A DNA stretch of 64,000 nt from Taiwanofungus camphoratus (Eukaryota > Basidiomycota > Agaricomycetes > Polyporales > Taiwanofungaceae), in assembly GCA_003999685.1 (NCBI GenBank), contig CP021231.1, positions 310,001 through 374,000 on the forward strand. The letters are read 5' to 3'. The notes below the pieces were generated by a model. It had not been told where the DNA came from, made no database searches, and saw only the letters and a list, made by a program, of their open reading frames with translations. Below are positions 58,216-64,000 of the stretch, piece after piece; position 1 is the stretch's first letter; each line of letters starts with the position of its first letter. The position numbers and the translations under genes are program-made.

Positions 58216-60047
58216 CTAAATCTTCAGCTCTCTAAAGCCCCGTACATCCACCCTCCCCGTTCCGTTGCGCCTCCACTCTGCGCTCGTATCCGGGGTATCC
58301 TCATCCTCCTCATCATTTGCCTGCACGGTAGGCTTGCTCGTAGTCTTCTGATACTTCCCCCCAGGTATGACAATCTTGCCCACCCCGCTCCGTGTCCGTG
58401 CGGTAGCTTTAGCAACTAAAGCTAGCCGAGGCTTAGGAAGCCCAAGAGCTTTGCGCTGGCGGCGCGTCAGCCGTCTCTCGATAGGTACAGGCGGCGGCGG
58501 AGGCGTAGCAGCAGGGGAAGGAGCGGAAGAAAGGGAGCTTGTAGATTCTAGAGAGGACCCAGACAAGGAGAGATCGGGCGTGTCAATATCGGGGTCGACC
58601 TCGTCCACTTGCATGTCCAAACTTCCAGACGTCGGCAAGGTCACAACCGGAAGAACGTCTCCATTTCGGGTCCTCGACGGGGCACGCGATGAGCTCTTCG
58701 CTCGTTTAGCGGCACTCTGCGAGCTCTCGGAATGCGCCTGCGACGATGCAGAAGATTCGTCAAAGGTGCGCTTTGGTGAGCGGTAGGAGCGTGGGATATC
58801 GCCCGAGGGGAGTACTGAATGGGAGAGAAGAGGCTCAGCTGGTAAAGCAGGTGCAGGGGACGATACAGGAGATGGAGATCGGGAGTCGGGTAGCGGGATT
58901 TGGTAAGGTGTCTGAGGGGTGACTGCCTCAGCCTCAGCAATGACGGACGCTCGTGTCTTAGGTGGATGTTTCAAAGCAGTCTTGGGTTGAGGTTTCGATT
59001 TGGTCCTCGATAACGGCTTCCTTGATGAAGGCGGGGACAACATCTGTGCCTCAGGGGCGGGTGTTTCTACCACGTTCGGAAGACCCGTGTGCGGACCTCT
59101 AAGACTTCGTATGGATGAAAAATGCTCCCAATCATGATATCTAATTCAAGTTGAAGACCAAAAAGAGCCAATGAAATAGGCATTGACGTACGCAACATAA
59201 ATAGGTCCAGGAGGATAATCTTGATTAGAATCCCCGTTTGCGTCCGTCGCAGCCGCCTTCTCTCTCTCCACGCGTCTCCGTTCGCGTGTGATACGGCGTT
59301 TCTCACGGTCATTCATCGTCGAATCATCTGGTGCGGATACGACTGACCCTGCAGATGATTGAGAAGGTACACTCGAAGGTGCTGCATCAGCAAGTTCTCC
59401 GCCAGTTGCCCACTCTATCACATAGACTAAACCAGGTTGTATAACCTTGACGTCTCGATGCATCATATGAGCGAAAGCCGAGAGCTCAAGATGACCACCA
59501 TACGTAGCTGGGGGAGAACCGCGAGGGAAAAAAATTTTAAACCGAAGTTGTAAGGAAGACTGAGGTGTCTCACCAGGTTGCCGCATGCATTGAAGGTGTA
59601 CATCAAGACCCCGCTCGTCATCGACAAACGGCTCATAACGTTGTTTGTGTGACTCAATCCAGTCACAGATGTCTTGTCTCAATTTGAGATGATCTGAAGG
59701 TGTACCATACAACTGATCGGAGAGTGCGCGGAAGAGACAGTTCCCATCCCCGAGCGTTGGCGCAGCGTACAGCCCCATTGCACGCAGTTGCTCGGTCAGG
59801 AGTTGACTGTTTTCTGCAGGATCGGCAAGTGGCTACACAGTATGAAGAGTATGAACACGAGACGAAAACATCGGGTTGAGTCGAATAAACGAAATAAGGG
59901 AGCGTACCTTGCCTTTGCTCCTCGTCGTCCGTGAACGCACTGCAGGTGACGAGTGACACTCAGTGATCAGTAGTCGATGTCTCCACGCCCGCACAAAGAC
60001 TTACGCTGTGGCTGGGGCTTCGCATTCCTTCTCTTCGAAGTGCCCAT
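58216..60047 (-). CDS. OTU-family cysteine protease (deubiquitinase, OTUD3-like)
   Basis: Deubiquitinating enzyme of the OTU class. About six exons. It starts MGTSKRRNAKPQPQ, then a basic segment LRSRTTRSKGK, then LTEQLRAMGLYAAPTLGDGN CLFRALSDQLYG with the catalytic Asp-Gly-Asn-Cys, HLKLRQDICDWIESHKQRYE PFVDDE, YGGHLELSAFAHMMHRDVKV and the catalytic His region AYHDWEHFSSIRSLRGPHTG, which is completed only after splicing around 59110-59195. A 280-residue low-complexity tail follows, Ser/Pro/Thr-rich with basic patches, including RRLTRRQRKALGLPKPR, and it ends in RVDVRGFRELKI, a short conserved-looking end motif. About 520 residues. OTUD3-like is inferred from domain order; specificity for ubiquitin linkages is unknown. 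Confidence 0.9.
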
Positions 60048-60669
60048 TGAATATCGAATATCTAGTGTCTGCTCGTCGTTGGTGATGTTGGAGGGCTGGT
60101 TGGATACATCTACCACAAAGGTGATTCGGGGTCTCATCAGAAAAGGACTCCGGCCACCAGCTTAAGCGGTCGTCTGGGTCGCCTCGCTGCTCGAGCTTAA
60201 TCTCGGCTTCTCTCGACTTCAGCCAACTTGTTTTGGTATTCCTGCCTGGCCTCGCCTTTAGTTTAACAGAAAGGAATGTAACAGGCAGTCAAGTGTTAAC
60301 AAAGCATCAGAAGCCACGATCGGTTCGGTTCGGTCTGACTCCGATCCGAGTACTACTAGAGTTTGAACTCGCTTGCAGAACTCATGCATAGCGCCAACCC
60401 TACATACTATTGGATTATTTGCCTTAAGTCTGAAATTGCCATACGGTATTCATGACTCGACATGAAAGGGGATCTTGAATGTAAGAATATGACTGTTGGG
60501 CCGATTTGAATGAGCCATATAGCATCTACATTTGATACAGACATTGTCCACTGAATGGGAACAGCGTTCATACACTTTTACAGAGATTACTTCATGTATA
60601 TTTCATATCAAACTTCCTTCCGGTGACGACCAGCAGCAAGCGCAGAGATGTTCCCAGGAACAGATATCA
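60048..60669. other. Intergenic region
   Basis: OTU gene promoter and 3' flank of the next minus-strand gene. No gene, tRNA or repeat recognised. Confidence 0.5.
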
Positions 60670-61566
60670 TCACAGTACGACGTTCGTGAAGTGGGCACTG
60701 GCAAAGAGCCACTTTTTGAGCTCTTTCGTCAATTTCATCGCAGATGCCTCAAGCGTTTCCTCTCGTGTCCGGGGCACTTCGACGATCGTCCTCTTGCGCT
60801 CTTTGGTCGTCAGAATTAGCCCTGTTCGCCGAGGCGAGAACGATACTGACAGTGCAGCAAATGATATCGGCTGCACGCCCGTTGGCAGTCTACTTCTCGT
60901 CACTGCGCTTGATGACTGTTGATTGGCACGGGAAGTTGTGATGATGCCCTCGCGGGTCCCATATACACGGACAAGATCTTCAAGACGGCTGCGCGGCTGC
61001 ATGAGATCAAATAGATCCCTAAAACTTTCCTCCCGTTCCATGTGCAGTTCGCTTTCATCTGCCAACACATCCTCGTGCACCTTGAGGGCTAGAAACCGGT
61101 CGAACACGCGCGTCTCGCGCTGGATAGACTGAACGGGCGATGCACAAGGGTCTGACTGCTCGGCTTCGGCAGACGCCATGGGAAATGGGTCAGAAGTATA
61201 CGGGGCGCGAATAAGTCGAGCATAAGCAGGAATATATGTCGACCGCAGTACGTGCATGGAGGCTTTGGAGATCAGTCAGCGACTCGATGTGCGCAGACTG
61301 TTACGAATCCCGTTCCACTTACCCACGTAGAGAGCACGACTAACCAGTCGCAGACTCGTGCAGAGCCAGTACAAGGTTTTTCGCTGCCCTTCAGGTTGGC
61401 CTCGTGGGAATATCTCATACACTACCCGTAGCAGGAGATGAGACGGCAGTTGAACCAACGTGTGAGTACGGCGGAGATCTTGAGGAGTGAAAAGCGGAAG
61501 GCTGGCTGGTCCCACAGCGACATACGCAGGGGGAGGGGCGAACATCTTCTCATCGACGATGACCAT
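60670..61566 (-). CDS. Unknown protein with an F-box-like N-terminal region
   Basis: Two exons: 61566 down to about 61320, then from about 61262 to the stop at 60672..60670. N-terminal region: MVIVDEKMFAPPPAYVAVGP, then LVQLPSHLLLRVVYEIFPRG, TLYWLCTSLRLVSRALYV and SMHVLRSTYIPAYARLIRAP. The LPxHLLLRVVxxIF ... LRLVSRALY pattern resembles an F-box, which would connect it to SCF ubiquitin ligases, but this is my inference. The second half is charged with a region LALKVHEDVLADESELHMER, a DLVRVYGTREGIITTSR block, and a C-terminal helix MKLTKELKKWLFASAHF. About 280 residues. I do not recognise a named family. Confidence 0.65.
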
Positions 61567-62015
61567 GGCGCCTATGTTCTGGTGAGAGGCATTTATGGGA
61601 CAGAGCTTGCCGAAGTGTCAGGAACAAACCGTAAGGTTAGGTATAAGTATAACCAAGAGTGAACAAAAGGGAACAAGTGTGAGCGTCTCTTGTTTGACTG
61701 CCTCAATTGCAGAGCGTCAGTGTCACGATTCCGTCGATGTGAGGCTGAGTCAAGCAGTATTGTGACCGGGTCAAGGTCAAGGGTCAAGGCGTGACTTGCG
61801 GACGGGATCTGATAAGGGCTTAGATGCCTAAATATTATCAAGTTCCCCTGCACGGATTTCGCGAATTTTGGCATGAACACAGTGGGCTTCCCAATGAGAT
61901 CTATCATTTCTATACCTTTGGCTGCCTTTGTAGAAGTGATACCAGACCAAGGTTTGGCATTGCTATTAAGAACATAATATAGAGATAACTACTGCTGTTT
62001 CTGGGTTAATTTACT
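61567..62015. other. Intergenic region
   Basis: No gene supported. An open frame at 61593-61907 (-) overlaps the leader of the preceding gene and shows no domain. Confidence 0.5.
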
Positions 62016-62418
62016 ATGTTTTTCTTCGAAATTACTAAATATCTTGACCTCACACGTGATGTGTTCCCCTTTACAACACTGGAGTCAAGTGTACTCGAAA
62101 GTTTCTGTGAGCACGATCGGTTCGTCTTTGAACCGAACCGAGCGGTTACTGGACCTACTTGAGCGTCTTCCCTCGACATACTGCTGGAGTTTGACTTCCA
62201 CGCTGAAACTCGAATCTGAAATCGTTCCCTACGATTCCGGGTGAGCATTTGTGCCACTGTCATCCTCCAGTATCGCTCCCGTTGACAGCAGCGTCTACAA
62301 CATTGATATCGGAGCCTTAACTCTCGATGTAAGTACCAGTCGTCTCCTTGGCAGGATTGTGGTTGACTATTTTCTGCTGCAAACCTATCGCCAGAGTACG
62401 GAGTCTACTGCCCAGAAG
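62016..62418 (+). pseudogene. Fragment of an unrecognised gene with in-frame stops
   Basis: From ATG 62016 the plus strand reads like protein: FFFEITKYLDLTRDVFPFTT LESSVLESFCEHDRFVFEPN, then a TGA at 62160-62162, ASSLDILLEFDFHAETRI, a TGA at 62217-62219, and NRSLRFR. In another frame it continues with APVDSSVYNIDIGALTLDVS TSRLLGRIVVDYFLLQTYRQ, directly in frame with the following RRM gene. The even hydrophobic pattern across the stops suggests a once-coding sequence. The join between the two frames could be a degenerate intron of only about 30 nt (62240-62269) or a frameshift. I do not recognise the family. Confidence 0.45.
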
Positions 62419-64000
62419 ATGATTACATCCTCAATCCGTGCACAGACACGCAATGTGCTCTTCTCGTGTTGTAGGCTCTATTTCCCAAATGGAATTGCAA
62501 CACCTCGCACGTTACTTCCAGCATGCAGTCGAGTAGGACTATCGAGAATGCAACCCCTTCATGGAAGAATAGGGCAACGGCATATTAGCTCCATTGACGG
62601 CAGCGGAGAACGCAGCTCAGAGCAGGCACAACAACCTGATGTGTTACTGGGCGTAAGCCCGGGGTCTCAACCTCAGGTACGGACCACTCACCCTGATGCA
62701 ACTTCTACCTTGTTTGTTGGAAAATTGTCGCCTTGGGCTACTGTGGCGGACATAGAAGAATTATTTCAGGGCTATGGCGATATGCAAGTGCGAATGCGTA
62801 AGTTGTCTCACCTCCGAATTTATGATCTTTCTTCATGTTTTCGGCGTAGAGACTACAAGTAGCGGACAAAACCGTGGATATGCACACATCCAATTCACTT
62901 CAAAACATTACGCATCACAGGCTATGCGCCAGCACGAACGGTCTCCGTTCCAATTTGCCGACCGCAACCTTAAGCTGGACTATGCCGTGGATACCCGCCT
63001 AGTCCCTAAGTCGAGAGAATCAGCACGAAGCCGGACGCTGTATGTCGGCAATCTGCCATATTCCGCAGATCCGGATGACCTTCGAGCCTTGCTGGCTGAG
63101 TTCGGTGAGATCGAAGACGTTCGAATCGGTGAGCCAATCCCACCAATGCTTGTTTCAGGTGTGCTCATAAGATATTATCACTCTATTCCTCGTGCAGACT
63201 ATGACTGGAAGGGTCTGTCTCGAGGATTTGCACACGTTAATTTCGCATCATCGGAAGACGGGCAGCGAGTACTAGATCGCCAATGGGAGGAGCCTTTCCA
63301 ACTACAGCAACGCAGACTGTTCATATCATTAGCGAGAGCTCCCAAAGCACAACCGAGTCAGGCGAAGGTTAATCATGAGGAGAAGAGCTTCCACAGGTCA
63401 TTCCCTCCCAGTGAGACAATATGGGTTGGTGGTCTGCCTTCGACTGTGACCAAAAAAGATCTGCGGGACATGTTTGAGAGGTTTGGCGAGATCAAGGCCA
63501 TCAGGATATGTGAGTAGGCTGCTCGAACATTGTTTGCCGTGCGTATTCGATCTTTGCCTTTTCTTCCCAGCCTATCGCAAGGACAATCGATCACGTTATT
63601 TCGCCCATATCGACTTCGGTTCGAAGGACGTAACTCAGGCTATCATCGACGAACATAAGCGGACTCCTCTGACGCTGAATAATGGGCGTCAAATCATTGT
63701 TGATTTTGCTCCCCCTGCAATAATTGAGGACACGTCTCCATATTATACCCTTTACATGGCTGCCTTTCGCGGCGACGAAGCACGCTTACGGGAGTACTTC
63801 GGTTTGCATTCTCCGTTCATTAGGCGTATCGCGTTCCGTATGTCCTTACTGTTTCTGACACCCTACGCCTTACTGATGATCACGTGTGCGTGTTGCATAT
63901 TTCAGTGCCACAGAACAAGTCACTGGCTGAGTCGCAACCCAGACCTGTCTTCATCGAATTCGACACCGTCGAGCGCGCAACTGCCGCAATGAATGCCATG
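62419..64000 (+). CDS. RNA-binding protein with four RRM domains, right end cut off
   Basis: The start MITSSIRAQTRNVLFSCCRL with RVGLSRMQPLHGRIGQ is Arg/Ser-rich and could be a mitochondrial presequence. RRM1: STLFVGKLSPWATVADIEEL and GYAHIQFTSKHYASQAMRQH. RRM2: RTLYVGNLPYSADPDDLRAL and SRGFAHVNFASSEDGQRVL. RRM3: TIWVGGLPSTVTKKDLRDMF with RYFAHIDFGSKDVTQAIIDE. RRM4: YTLYMAAFRGDEARLREYFG and PVFIEFDTVERATAAMNAM up to the window end. RNP2 and RNP1 motifs are present in the first three, each interrupted by one intron between the two halves. An intron also splits RRM4 (about 63840-63904). Domain number and N-terminus suggest an organellar or general RNA-binding factor; the exact role is unknown. 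Confidence 0.85.

Overview
The window is nuclear DNA from a filamentous fungus, almost certainly a basidiomycete (Agaricomycete-like). Nearly every gene is broken by many short introns of about 50-60 nt with GT..AG ends. Genes are dense on both strands, and the best-matching families (SUR7/PalI, Kin4-type kinase, DUF3638 giant protein, BTB proteins, basidiomycete-only unknowns) are fungal. All coordinates below span start codon to stop codon, introns included. Splice sites were read by eye from reading frame and family motifs.

Layout. 0-9 kb: edge of an unknown gene (-), histone H2A.Z (-), a SUR7/PalI membrane protein with an 11-nt exon (-), and the mitochondrial RNA polymerase (-). 9.5-16 kb: ATP synthase subunit h (-) and the F1 ATPase inhibitor (+), divergent across 135 bp, then two tandem aldo/keto reductases (+). 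16-21 kb: mitochondrial tricarboxylate carrier (-) and urea transporter DUR3 (-). 21-28 kb: uroporphyrinogen-III synthase (+), a gene with an integrase-type HHCC zinc finger but no catalytic core (-), adenylosuccinate lyase (+). 28-36 kb: a large KA1-domain kinase (+), a gene-poor stretch with a histone H4 relic, and a short-chain dehydrogenase using a GC-AG intron (-).

36.8-40.4 kb holds a broken, internally deleted copy of the giant DUF3638/DUF3645 protein. Its stop codons sit where CGA or CAA would be expected. 41-53.5 kb: a conserved unknown, COQ8 (+), OPI3 (-) and MCD4 (+) back to back, a 2-oxodicarboxylate carrier with an apparent 5-nt exon (-), and SRP9/SRP21 (+). 54-64 kb: a BTB protein (+), a UBE2S-type ubiquitin conjugating enzyme whose first coding exon is only ATG (+), an OTU protease (-), an F-box-like unknown (-), a second relic with CGA-to-TGA type stops, and a four-RRM protein running off the right edge (+).

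Themes. Many genes serve mitochondria: RPO41, ATP14, INH1, CTP1, COQ8, the ODC carrier and perhaps the RRM protein. Several pairs share short divergent promoters, two of them with a biochemical link (ATP14/INH1; OPI3/MCD4 through phosphatidylethanolamine). I saw no CRISPR array, rRNA, tRNA or intact transposon. I did not find a clearly new multi-gene system. The most unusual observations are the micro-exons, the C-to-T style pseudogene decay and the single-copy integrase zinc-finger gene.
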